Part shown: positions 7,588 to 13,016 of the stretch, piece by piece | Position numbering within the stretch: position 1 is the stretch's first letter | How the letters are laid out: the number at the start of each line of letters is the position of its first letter | Virus record (IMG/VR): IMGVR_UViG_3300031972_001235 | Location: 1 to 28,785 of that record | Length of the DNA: 28,785 nt | Reading direction: 5' to 3' (one strand) | Source: a virus | Position numbers and translations under genes: made by a program | Notes under the pieces: model-generated | Database searches by the model: none | Told to the model about the DNA's origin: nothing | What the model saw: only the letters and a program-made list of their open reading frames with translations

Positions 7588-8238
7588 TTACTTAAATAAG
7601 CCGCCTTTACGCATGTCTGAGTGTGACTTAATAGATTTTCTTTTAGTTAGACCACCCTTAGAGAACTTGTCACCCGGATAGTCTGTGTTAGTATCTACCT
7701 TTTTTTGTTCAGGTTTTTTTCGGGGCTTTGGTACAGGCTGCGTATTATTTGGCTCAGAGACTTTTTCTCTTGGAATAGGCGTTTTTTTCTTACCCGCTTT
7801 TCCTAGCTCCCTATCTGTACTAATGTCTAAGCCAATTTTTTTAAACGCTGCATTGATATCCGAAAGAGACAGGTCTGAGGGGTCTATCTCTTTGTCTTCT
7901 AGCAGTTTAGTAACGTCGTCTACAGCATCACTTCTAAACATAGTTAAGGCTTTAGTCCCAAGAATACCTCCTGTCACGCCAGCACCCGTGCCGATAGCCC
8001 CATATTCAAAGGCTTTTATAATTGCTGGGATATTTTTTCTAGCTGCGGGGGTAACCCTTTTACGATTAACTAAATCCTTTGTAGCTTTTTCTACCTCAGC
8101 AGAAAGGGCAGCTCCATCTCCATCTTTAAGCGCCTTATTAACTACACCTTGTTGTTTTATATGCTCACCAACACGTTTAGCGTCATCAAAAAAATCTTTC
8201 ATAAAGCCTGTGACGGCTCTCCTAATAACCCTACTCAT
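7588..8238 (-). CDS. hypothetical protein with central glycine-rich helix and basic tail
   Basis: This is a 216-aa protein. Residues ~1-75 are charged helical; residues ~76-100 form a hydrophobic glycine-rich segment (GAIGTGAGVTGGILGTKAL) that could insert in a membrane. A Pro/Lys-rich disordered linker and a basic C-terminus with KGGLTKRKS and MRKGGLFK follow. KGGLxK tails also occur in the neighbour at 8235-8645. It overlaps that neighbour by 4 bp (ATGA). A virion or ejected internal protein is possible (amphipathic, membrane-active segment) but not shown. Confidence 0.55.
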   Translation of the reverse strand: MSRVIRRAVTGFMKDFFDDAKRVGEHIKQQGVVNKALKDGDGAALSAEVEKATKDLVNRKRVTPAARKNIPAIIKAFEYGAIGTGAGVTGGILGTKALTMFRSDAVDDVTKLLEDKEIDPSDLSLSDINAAFKKIGLDISTDRELGKAGKKKTPIPREKVSEPNNTQPVPKPRKKPEQKKVDTNTDYPGDKFSKGGLTKRKSIKSHSDMRKGGLFK

Positions 8239-8645
8239 TTAATAACACCCTTCAGTTTCTTAGCTTGATCAGCATGCAGCTTTGATGCCTTATTTAAACC
8301 TTTAGTAACTTTTTGTACAGTACTTTTTTTAGCTTTGCTAAGCTTGGGTTGTTCTTTTACAAGACCCCCCTTATTAGCCAGCATTCTAAACTTACTCTTA
8401 CCCAAAATTCTTCCAAACTTACCCTCTGAAATGTTAGTAATATCTGCGGCACTAAAAAATGGTTTTAGAGCCTCCCGTGCTTGTCTAGGGGTTACAAGGA
8501 CGTAATTGCCGTCTTTATCTGGATGTCTAAATGGCTTACCACCTGAATTTGCATACGCGGTTACAAGCGTACTATTAACTTGTACAGGTGGCTCTCGTTT
8601 ACCTTTACTGTAGCCCGGAAGAGACGGTCTTTTTTCTTTAGTCAT
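8235..8645 (-). CDS. hypothetical basic virion-region protein
   Basis: This 136-aa protein is rich in Lys, Ser and Gly. Visible segments are SLPGYSKGKREPP at the N-terminus, a central NYVLVTPRQAREALKPFFSA region and a C-terminal KANKGGLVKEQPKLS-like basic part followed by a helical KKSTVQKVTKGLNKASKLHA stretch. I do not recognise a family. It is cotranscribed with the next gene (4-bp overlap) and lies near the promoter-proximal end of the leftward operon. Confidence 0.5.
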   Translation of the reverse strand: MTKEKRPSLPGYSKGKREPPVQVNSTLVTAYANSGGKPFRHPDKDGNYVLVTPRQAREALKPFFSAADITNISEGKFGRILGKSKFRMLANKGGLVKEQPKLSKAKKSTVQKVTKGLNKASKLHADQAKKLKGVIK

Positions 8646-8650
8646 AATTA

Positions 8651-8860
8651 TTATTCTGCCTTAAAAGCATTAACTGCTGATTCAACATAAGCTAAACTAT
8701 ACTTTACACCTGTACGCTCTTCAATGGCTGCACGGATATAATGTATGTCTGAGTGGTATAAATGCAATTTACTAAAAGTATCTGTTTCTAGTGCTTTGTA
8801 GAATACAGACAAGATATCTTTTTCTTGTGATAGTTGTACAGAAGACGGCATAAATGTCAA
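8651..8860 (-). CDS. first gene of the leftward operon, unknown function
   Basis: This is a 69-aa, probably helical protein (SVFYKALETDTFSKLHLYHS and the C-terminal SLAYVESAVNAFKAE). The ATG at 8860 gives 69 aa; an ATG at 8851 three codons later is an alternative. It is the first gene after the consensus leftward promoter at 9066-9093, leaving a leader of about 200 nt that contains the 13-bp repeat arrays. No family recognised. By position a small early regulator or a virion gene is equally possible. Confidence 0.5.
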   Translation of the reverse strand: MTFMPSSVQLSQEKDILSVFYKALETDTFSKLHLYHSDIHYIRAAIEERTGVKYSLAYVESAVNAFKAE

Positions 8861-8931
8861 TGCCTTTGTTTAAAATAACTACAGATACCTATACTAATTT
8901 AAATATACTTAAATCCTTACCCTATTAGTAC

Positions 8932-8970
8932 AGGATAAGTGTATCACTTAAATGTAGCATTTAAATGTAT
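8932..8970 (+). repeat. array A: three contiguous 13-bp repeats
   Basis: Units are AGGATAAGTGTAT (8932-8944), CACTTAAATGTAG (8945-8957) and CATTTAAATGTAT (8958-8970), in perfect 13-bp register. The core CAYTTAARTG is a 10-bp dyad; in the third unit it is a perfect palindrome, CATTTAAATG. Weaker copies lie at 8906-8915 and around 8974-8986. The array lies in the untranslated leader of the leftward operon. Likely binding sites for a dimeric regulator or replication initiator. Confidence 0.65.
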
Positions 8971-9021
8971 ATACTATTTAAGTAATATATTATTTTAGAG
9001 ATTATTTATATATAGGTTAAA

Positions 9022-9060
9022 CATCTTAATGTAACATCTAAGTGAAGCATTTAAGTGTTA
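9022..9060 (+). repeat. array B: three contiguous 13-bp repeats at the leftward start site
   Basis: Units are CATCTTAATGTAA (9022-9034), CATCTAAGTGAAG (9035-9047) and CATTTAAGTGTTA (9048-9060), in 13-bp register and with the same core as array A, 90 bp away. The last unit covers the predicted transcription start of the leftward promoter (-10 at 9066-9071), an operator-like position. With array A it brackets the AT-rich core 8971-9021. Confidence 0.65.
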
Positions 9061-9065
9061 ATACT

Positions 9066-9093
9066 ATTATAGTGATTTTAAAGGCTGTGTCAA
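9066..9093 (-). promoter_or_regulatory. consensus sigma70 promoter for the leftward (virion) operon
   Basis: On the minus strand TTGACA (9093-9088) is followed by a 16-bp spacer and TATAAT (9071-9066), exact matches to both sigma70 hexamers. The predicted start is near 9059, inside repeat array B. It would be read by host RNA polymerase, and no phage RNA polymerase gene is visible here. Confidence 0.85.
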
Positions 9094-9108
9094 CTAAAAA
9101 TATTCATA

Positions 9109-9127
9109 TTGTAACATTCTGTAACAA
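9109..9127. promoter_or_regulatory. 19-bp operator-like dyad
   Basis: The sequence TTGTAACATTCTGTAACAA is a dyad of the form TTGTnACA-n3-TGTnACAA, the size and symmetry of a repressor or activator site. It lies just upstream of the leftward -35 box and overlaps the weak rightward -35 candidate TTGTAA, so one protein could control both directions. The binding protein is not identified. Confidence 0.5.
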
Positions 9128-9181
9128 TAAGTGATAGTAATACATACGCCGTTACCTACATATAGTATGCAACACCCCTTG

Positions 9182-9198
9182 ACACCACATCTTGGTGT
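9182..9198. promoter_or_regulatory. dyad ACACCA-n5-TGGTGT
   Basis: A 6-bp inverted repeat with a 5-nt spacer (ACACCA at 9182-9187, TGGTGT at 9193-9198). It is followed by two further small hairpins, CAGGT/ACCTG (9240-9255) and ATCT/AGAT (from 9256). It could be an operator or the start of a structured leader; no T-run follows, so it is not an intrinsic terminator. Confidence 0.3.
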
Positions 9199-9302
9199 GT
9201 GACGCGTGTTGTGTACAGCATATAGAATGATGTGGTTAACAGGTCTAAAAACCTGATCTGTGTGTTTAGATATGCATATAACGTGGTGACGGGGGGTGGC
9301 CC

Positions 9303-9374
9303 ATGCCCGGCCCCTCGTTCGCTACTCGGCGGCGGAGGCGGTTACTGTTTGCCCAGACTCTGCGGAGAAGGTGA
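9303..9374 (+). CDS. candidate 23-aa Arg-rich micro-protein
   Basis: ATG CCC GGC to TGA encodes 23 aa with RRRRR at residues 9-13 and RRR at the C-terminus; eight of 23 residues are Arg. A G-rich run (GGGGGG, 9291-9296) lies just upstream and could act as a weak ribosome site. It is the first reading frame after the divergent control region, the position where lambdoid phages place the Arg-rich antiterminator N. There is no sequence homology to N to claim, and an Arg run can arise by chance in CGG-rich DNA. Confidence 0.2.
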   Translation: MPGPSFATRRRRRLLFAQTLRRR

Positions 9375-9863
9375 AGCCTTCCTAACCATTCTCGGCGACC
9401 TTATGGCAAATGTCGCGGTAGACATGCATGCCGCCTGCGCGAAGCAATTCAATACGCAGCAAAAGCAGAAAGCGTTAGAGGAATAAGCTATTCATTGACG
9501 CGTTGCCTAGCGGTTCTTGCGGGGTTGTTAACAGCAGGGAAAGAGAACGTGAGGTCGGAGCTTATACCTACGCGATAGCCCCCGCAGCCTAGCCTATGTG
9601 CCCCCTACTAATACCCGTCCCAAATACCCCTACCACCCTCTGCGTGGTGGTGGTGGTCTATACATCTCATATGCTATCACGCCAATTGTGGTTCCTACTG
9701 CTGCCCCTGTACATGTATCAACTGCGTTAGCGTGCCGCACCCTAAACGTAATCACTTCAATCACTTAGCGTTGATTTATGCCAATGCCGTCGTTGTTTGC
9801 TGAATTTAGTTATTGAAGTTTCTGACGTGAGGGGTTAGATTTTATTCATCGAGACAAACAGCA

Positions 9864-10156
9864 GGCCCAAGCCTAGCTACTCGGTAGGCCCACCCAAGAT
9901 TAAATACTTGGGCGAACGGTCTCCCCACCTAAAGGGGTTAATCGTGGACAACGTCTGGCAACCGCCCGGCCTGAGTTTACGGTGACGATTAGGCGACGAA
10001 CTCGCCAACCCAATCGGGCACAAAACAAAACACAAGACAACCAAACCGGGCTTGCTGTGCTATGGCGGGCCAACCCGCACGCCTTAAAGGTGGGCACGGG
10101 AGTTCGGGGCGGTTGCCTGTATATGCTTCCCACGACGGGGGGCATACTAGGCAACC
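9864..10156 (+). ncRNA. candidate structured RNA with many consecutive hairpins
   Basis: Within ~290 nt I can pair: GCCTA/TAGGC (9871-9889); CCCAAG/CTTGGG (9893-9912); CCCC/GGGG (9923-9937); a closing stem TAATCGT (9939-9945) with ACGATTA (9985-9991) enclosing ACCG/CGGT (9961-9983); GGCGA/TCGCC (9992-10006); CCC/GGG (10009-10018); GCGGG/CCCGC with a CCAA loop (10065-10078); and the long hairpin 10111-10156. Nested and consecutive stems of this kind, with no plausible gene on either strand, point to an RNA. I do not recognise a class. A weak promoter (9813-9841) would start transcription just before it. Strand is inferred from the flanking rightward genes. Confidence 0.4.
10111..10156 (+). promoter_or_regulatory. 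long hairpin in the leader of the 49-aa gene
   Basis: GGTTGCCT (10111-10118) pairs with AGGCAACC (10149-10156). After a small internal loop TATGC (10122-10126) pairs with GCATA (10142-10146), and CCC (10129-10131) can pair with the G run at 10137-10141. The hairpin ends just before the Shine-Dalgarno AAAAGGAC of the gene at 10175. It could protect or regulate this mRNA, or be the 3' domain of the candidate RNA upstream. No U-run follows. Confidence 0.5.
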
Positions 10157-10174
10157 ACACAAAAGGACAAAACC

Positions 10175-10324
10175 ATGACAACATACAAAATCATTCGCTT
10201 TCGCATGCAGGGTCGGCCTCGCACAATGCAACGCGGGCTAACGCTGGAGGAAGCACAGGCACACTGTCGCCGCGATGATACGCGAAAACCCGGTGTCTGG
10301 TTTGACGGATACGAAGCCGAATAG
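10175..10324 (+). CDS. 49-aa conserved phage protein ([10 protein letters not shown] / WFDGYE type)
   Basis: The ATG at 10175 has a clear Shine-Dalgarno (AAAAGGAC). The protein starts [17 protein letters not shown], continues with [14 protein letters not shown] and ends VWFDGYEAE. This arrangement (a basic beta-hairpin start, L-T-L-E-E-A-Q-x-H-C, ending W-F-D-G-Y-E) is a small protein family widespread in phages of many hosts, with no known function. It is the first confident gene of the rightward operon. Confidence 0.75.
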   Translation: MTTYKIIRFRMQGRPRTMQRGLTLEEAQAHCRRDDTRKPGVWFDGYEAE

Positions 10325-10367
10325 CTAGATGGCACGCTGCAACAATCCCACAAATAGGACAATCAAA

Positions 10368-10565
10368 ATGAAACTAAGCCACAAACGTGTCGGGGGTATC
10401 CGATTCCTACGGATTGGCCGACTACAACTGTCGTTCTGTGTATGCCGACGCGCACCAAAGGGTCGATATCCGCAGGGGGATGATATGGCGCGGGGGACTG
10501 CGAACGCGGCACTCACACAAATCAGCGCAAGACGCCCTTCGACAATAATGTCTGGATATAGATAA
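10368..10565 (+). CDS. 65-aa conserved basic phage protein
   Basis: An ATG at 10368 preceded by AATAGGACAAT starts a 65-aa protein whose N-terminal half, MKLSHKRVGGIRFLRIGRLQ then LSFCVCRRAP, matches a recurring small phage protein pattern (RVGGIxFxRxGRxxxSF). The C-terminal half is unremarkable. A frame beginning at 10329 would add 13 residues but lacks a ribosome site. Function unknown. Confidence 0.6.
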   Translation: MKLSHKRVGGIRFLRIGRLQLSFCVCRRAPKGRYPQGDDMARGTANAALTQISARRPSTIMSGYR

Positions 10566-10611
10566 CAACTGAATAGGTCCAATGTTGGACCAGCCCACAA
10601 GGAGCTTACAA

Positions 10612-11220
10612 ATGTACAAGCAAGACGTGACAGCCATTGAAGCCCACGTATCCACTGGGCCGCGCGCCCTCATGGATGTAATCGAATTTGTGTTGTGTAC
10701 GATACAAGCAGGGCTTTCGACAGTACGGCTACAGAGAGATGACATAGCTAAGCAGGGTCTCACGTCGCGCTTTCTGTGGGGCAAGAAAGCTGAGGGCCTT
10801 GCCTATGCATATGACAACGCCGAACCCCTATGGGCCAAGCTGTTACAGCTAAAGGAGGGTGGCAGGGCTGACCCGGAGAACATCGCGGAAGCTACGTTGC
10901 TCCTGATGGACGTGCCAAATCTAGGAATGGTGAAGGCCAGCTTTGTCCTACAATGCATTGGCTTTGATACCGCTTGCATTGATTCCCATAATCTGAAGCG
11001 CCTAGGGCTTAAAGAAAGTGCTGTAAAAGTTAACCCCAAACTGTCTGCCCAAACCAAGAAGGTTAAGGTGTTGGATTACGTCAAGCTATGTCAACAGCGC
11101 GGCACAGAGTACTGGTGGGATAGCTGGTGCAAATATGTGGCGGGAAACCGGGCCAACCGCTACTTGACCTCGGCTGAGGCAGTTTCAGCATATCACGTTG
11201 ATTGCATCTTGATGCGCTAG
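10612..11220 (+). CDS. HhH-GPD-like DNA glycosylase-related protein
   Basis: The start at 10612 follows a strong AAGGAG; a frame from 10582 would add ten residues. The 202-aa protein has a helix-hairpin-helix (LMDVPNLGMVKASFVLQCIG, ~99-118) followed by ACIDSHNLKRLG (~121-132). This mirrors the endonuclease III/MutY order LPGVGxxTAxxxL ... VDTHVxR, with Asp124 in the place of the catalytic Asp. The catalytic Lys of bifunctional glycosylases does not align, and no C-terminal iron-sulfur cysteine cluster is evident. It may be a base-excision glycosylase acting on modified or host DNA, or a non-catalytic DNA binder. Confidence in the fold is moderate, in activity low. Confidence 0.55.
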   Translation: MYKQDVTAIEAHVSTGPRALMDVIEFVLCTIQAGLSTVRLQRDDIAKQGLTSRFLWGKKAEGLAYAYDNAEPLWAKLLQLKEGGRADPENIAEATLLLMDVPNLGMVKASFVLQCIGFDTACIDSHNLKRLGLKESAVKVNPKLSAQTKKVKVLDYVKLCQQRGTEYWWDSWCKYVAGNRANRYLTSAEAVSAYHVDCILMR

Positions 11221-11243
11221 GGCTACGTTTGAAAGGTAACGAC

Positions 11244-11522
11244 TTGTCAAATTATGATTACTACCACGATCAGGGCACCATGATCTATGGCAATGGTGAC
11301 AAATACGTTGGGGAATTTAGGGGAGGTATCCCCGACGGGCAGGGCACATATACGTATGCCAGCGGCGAGGAATATATCGGTGAATTTAAGGATGGCAAAT
11401 TCAACGGACGGGGCACCTTTATCTATGGCAATGGTGACAAATACGTCGGTGAATTTAGGGAATGCCGCGAGGGAAAGGCGCAAGTGTTAAGGCTACTAGT
11501 GCAGAGTAAGCCCGCGAGGTAG
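11244..11522 (+). CDS. MORN-repeat protein
   Basis: Three 23-residue MORN units are visible (each G-T-x-x-Y-x-x-G-x-x-Y-x-G-E-F), followed by an abrupt non-MORN tail. I choose the TTG at 11244 because AAAGG lies 7 bp upstream; a TTG at 11202 (overlapping the previous gene) and an ATG at 11280 are alternatives. MORN repeats are beta-hairpin scaffolds that bind lipids or proteins and are more typical of eukaryotes and bacterial surface proteins. Units 1 and 3 are almost identical at DNA level over ~40 bp (from 11283 and 11421, 138 bp apart), pointing to recent duplication. The C-terminus (after ~11462) looks truncated. Confidence 0.65.
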   Translation: MSNYDYYHDQGTMIYGNGDKYVGEFRGGIPDGQGTYTYASGEEYIGEFKDGKFNGRGTFIYGNGDKYVGEFRECREGKAQVLRLLVQSKPAR

Positions 11523-11547
11523 AGCTAAAGTATATTTTATAAAATTA

Positions 11548-11567
11548 GGGAGGGTTTAGGCTCTCCC
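11548..11567 (+). terminator. hairpin between the MORN gene and the next gene (weak terminator candidate)
   Basis: GGGAG (11548-11552) pairs with CTCCC (11563-11567) around a 10-nt loop, directly after an AT-rich stretch (11531-11546). There is no U-run after it, so termination is uncertain; it may instead be a processing or attenuation element ahead of the gene at 11612. Confidence 0.25.
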
Positions 11568-11611
11568 CGTTAGGCAATTTGCCACCTTATCTACAACCAA
11601 AGGACTACGTT

Positions 11612-11812
11612 ATGAACACCCGCGAAATATATGCAACCCTCCCCGTGAAAGTGCCAGCGCAAGGGTACAGAGTAAACCTGTATTATGGCGGAACCTTGTG
11701 GGCGCAGCCTACGCTAAAGACTCGCAAGGAGGCGCTGCGTTTTCGGTCGGCGCACGATAACTGGGAGAAGTTCAGTCAGAGGGAAGGGGACGAACATGCT
11801 GCAACGGCATGA
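11612..11812 (+). CDS. small hypothetical protein
   Basis: The ATG at 11612 follows AAAGGACTACGTT. The 66-aa product has a beta-hairpin-like segment (QGYRVNLYYGGTLWAQPTL) and a charged helix (KTRKEALRFRSAHDNWEKF). Its last 17 bp overlap the next gene. The two-part layout, in which the strand pair carries a modifier pattern and a helix follows, is common among host-takeover proteins, but I recognise no family. Confidence 0.5.
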   Translation: MNTREIYATLPVKVPAQGYRVNLYYGGTLWAQPTLKTRKEALRFRSAHDNWEKFSQREGDEHAATA

Positions 11813-11975
11813 AGTTAGGCTCTCAATAAACGGAACGCCACAGAGGCATACGTATTATGCCCAGCACTGGGAGGTTGCGGCGAAAGCCGCAGTCTACCGA
11901 AAAACCAAGCCTCATGATACAGTGGAGTTTTTGTACGTGGTGACGCGGAGCGACGACGATGATGATCAACCATAA
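11796..11975 (+). CDS. 59-aa hypothetical protein with acidic tail
   Basis: The ATG at 11796 has AAGGGGA seven bases upstream. The product starts MLQRHEVRLSINGTPQ, has a helical QHWEVAAKAAVYRK middle and ends in a run of five Asp (SDDDDDQP). It overlaps the gene before by 17 bp and the one after by 17 bp, a pattern typical of tightly packed phage early genes. Function unknown. Confidence 0.5.
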   Translation: MLQRHEVRLSINGTPQRHTYYAQHWEVAAKAAVYRKTKPHDTVEFLYVVTRSDDDDDQP

Positions 11976-12171
11976 GCAGCAGCAAATCATCCTAACCTGC
12001 CCCAATGGGCGGAAAGTAGCCCTGCTACAGGGTCAGGAGAGCTACGGCAAGGCACCTCTGACTTTGGAGGTGTGGTTACAATCAGAAACTGGTAGCTGGG
12101 AGGAGCCGCGCAGGATGCTCAGTCTCAAAGCGTTAGTACCTGTCTTATCCGAATTGCTGGAGGATACATGA
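11959..12171 (+). CDS. 70-aa hypothetical protein
   Basis: Two tandem ATGs (11959, 11962) follow GGAG. The protein has a beta-rich N-terminus (QQQIILTCPNGRKVALLQG) and a helical C-terminus (LSLKALVPVLSELLED). It ends in an ATGA overlap with the next gene. No recognised family. Confidence 0.5.
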   Translation: MMINHKQQQIILTCPNGRKVALLQGQESYGKAPLTLEVWLQSETGSWEEPRRMLSLKALVPVLSELLEDT

Positions 12172-12302
12172 AATTAACCAAACTTGCCGTCAAGCGACTG
12201 GAGATGCAGTATTTCAACACGCTAGCCCGTTATCTTGACTGGGAAACGGCTACCTACACGGCTAGATACATGGCCAAAGCGAAGGAGGCAGAAATAAAGT
12301 GA
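12168..12302 (+). CDS. 44-aa hypothetical helical protein
   Basis: ATG at 12168 overlaps the previous stop (ATGA) and its own stop overlaps the GTG start of the GcrA gene by 4 bp, so it is coupled on both sides. The product (MKLTKLAVKRLEMQYFNT to AKAKEAEIK) is a basic, all-helical peptide. No function known. Confidence 0.45.
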   Translation: MKLTKLAVKRLEMQYFNTLARYLDWETATYTARYMAKAKEAEIK

Positions 12303-12673
12303 GAATTTCTAACACATGGACGGCGGACAGGACAGAGCAGCTTCGGCTGCTTTGGCCTAGCGCCATGACCGCAGTGCAAATTGCAAGGCGGTTAAACCTA
12401 CCCAGCAAGAATGCTGTCATTGGGAAGGCACACCGGCTGGGTCTGCCACTGAAGGGCAAGGCGTACAAAGTAGTGCCGCCGATGGCGGACAGTCTGTTTG
12501 CTGCGCGAGCAGCGAAGGCAACAGCGTGCGTCTGGCCAATAGGAGACCCCACAAGTGAAGACTTCCACTACTGCGGGGAGAAACCTGTAGAGGGCAAGCC
12601 GTATTGCCAACACCACTGCAACGTGGCTTATAGGCCAGACTCACGTAAGAAGCAAAGGGCGCTTACGTATTGA
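12299..12673 (+). CDS. gcrA: GcrA-family cell-cycle regulator homologue
   Basis: Starting at GTG 12299, the 124-aa protein shows the GcrA layout. The N-terminal helix-turn-helix (residues ~7-49) begins with WTADRTEQLRLLWPSAMTA and contains KNAVIGKAHRLGL. A linker follows, then the C-terminal cysteine/histidine part: CVWPIGDP, FHYCGEKP, GKPYCQHHCNVAY (~83-118). In Caulobacter, GcrA binds sigma70-RNA polymerase and acts at promoters, often with CcrM-methylated GANTC sites. A phage copy could redirect host transcription or time the phage programme to the host cell cycle. It is the strongest host marker in the window (alphaproteobacteria). No CcrM gene is present here. Confidence 0.88.
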   Translation: MRISNTWTADRTEQLRLLWPSAMTAVQIARRLNLPSKNAVIGKAHRLGLPLKGKAYKVVPPMADSLFAARAAKATACVWPIGDPTSEDFHYCGEKPVEGKPYCQHHCNVAYRPDSRKKQRALTY

Positions 12674-12681
12674 TAATACGC

Positions 12682-12767
12682 GCGGGCGTGGTGGAATTGG
12701 TATACACAACAGACTTAAAATCTGTCGCCGAATAGGCATGCGGGTTCAAGTCCCGCCGCCCGCACCA
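12682..12767 (+). tRNA. tRNA-Leu (UAA)
   Basis: This is an 86-nt cloverleaf. The acceptor GCGGGCG pairs with CGCCCGC, the anticodon stem ACAGA/TCTGT encloses loop CTTAAAA (anticodon TAA), the long variable arm (CGCCGAATAGGCATG) is typical of Leu, the T-arm is CGGGTTCAAGTCCCG, and CCA is encoded. It reads UUA codons and sits between gcrA and the zinc-protein gene. Confidence 0.95.
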
Positions 12768-12785
12768 ACATAGGAGTAGTTTATC

Positions 12786-13016
12786 ATGTTACCAAAAGAC
12801 CGGCACAAGGGGGATCATCGCCACCTCTGTGAAAACTGCGAGGTGCATGTACAAGACGTTATCTACAAAGGTAAGGCCATCTGTAGCTACTGCTACATAG
12901 CTAAGGAGTACAACATGGACTTACGCCTAGCACTAAGCAGCGCAGACAAACCCTACTGCACAACACACTGTAACGTCGCATTCGAAAGAAGCAGCAAAAG
13001 GGAAGCAGCAGCATGA
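12786..13016 (+). CDS. zinc-ribbon protein with a GcrA-like C-terminal motif
   Basis: The 76-aa protein starts at ATG 12786 (TAGGAG upstream). Residues ~15-36 carry CENC ... CSYC, a zinc ribbon. The C-terminus ADKPYCTTHCNVAFERSSKR closely matches the end of the GcrA homologue just upstream (GKPYCQHHCNVAYRPDSRKK). It looks like a separate zinc finger fused to the GcrA C-terminal segment without the helix-turn-helix. It may compete with GcrA for its partner or be a partial duplicate. It overlaps the next gene by 4 bp (ATGA). Confidence 0.6.
   Translation: MLPKDRHKGDHRHLCENCEVHVQDVIYKGKAICSYCYIAKEYNMDLRLALSSADKPYCTTHCNVAFERSSKREAAA

Larger units (their letters stand above)
8861..9231. other. 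divergent control region between leftward and rightward operons
   Basis: About 370 bp without a gene. The left two thirds are very AT-rich, with long A/T-only runs at 8971-9021 between two arrays of 13-bp repeats. A consensus leftward promoter overlaps the right array. Dyads at 9109-9127 and 9182-9198 lie on the rightward side. No strong rightward promoter is evident: TTGTAA (9109-9114) and GATAGT (9133-9138), 18 bp apart, is the best weak candidate, and TTGACA at 9179 lacks a -10 at the right distance. The AT-rich core flanked by iterated sites would also suit a replication origin. Confidence 0.7.
9232..10174 (+). other. about 940 bp GC-richer region without a convincing gene
   Basis: A GTG-started frame (9232-9486, 84 aa; ATG at 9403 gives a 27-aa version) exists but has no family resemblance and no good ribosome site. 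Long open frames on both strands at 9900-10280 look like chance frames in GC-rich DNA. The region holds: a long-range stem TGCGGGG (9518-9524) with CCCCGCA (9580-9586); a C-rich tract 9601-9638 that is G-quadruplex-forming on the minus strand; hairpin ACCACC/GGTGGT (9632-9651); a weak promoter TTGAAG-n17-TAGATT (9813-9841); and a dense series of hairpins from 9864 to 10156. This pattern suggests one or more structured RNAs rather than proteins. Confidence 0.5.

Noticed and set aside
7685-8242. Plus-strand 185-aa open frame
   Set aside because: It is antisense to a coherent minus-strand gene with correct operon overlaps, and is hydrophobic/Ser-rich as expected for an antisense frame.
9179-9207. 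TTGACA at 9179 as a rightward promoter
   Set aside because: No -10 element lies 16-18 bp downstream (ACGCGT region), so it does not form a promoter by consensus.
9232-9486. An 84-aa frame with GTG start
   Set aside because: No good Shine-Dalgarno and glycine/cysteine-rich composition without a family match. The last 27 residues (ATG 9403) look more protein-like but cannot be supported.
9900-10278. Overlapping long open frames on both strands (94, 80 and 98 aa)
   Set aside because: They lack ribosome sites and family resemblance and share GC-rich palindromic DNA that also pairs as hairpins; stop codons are simply rare there.
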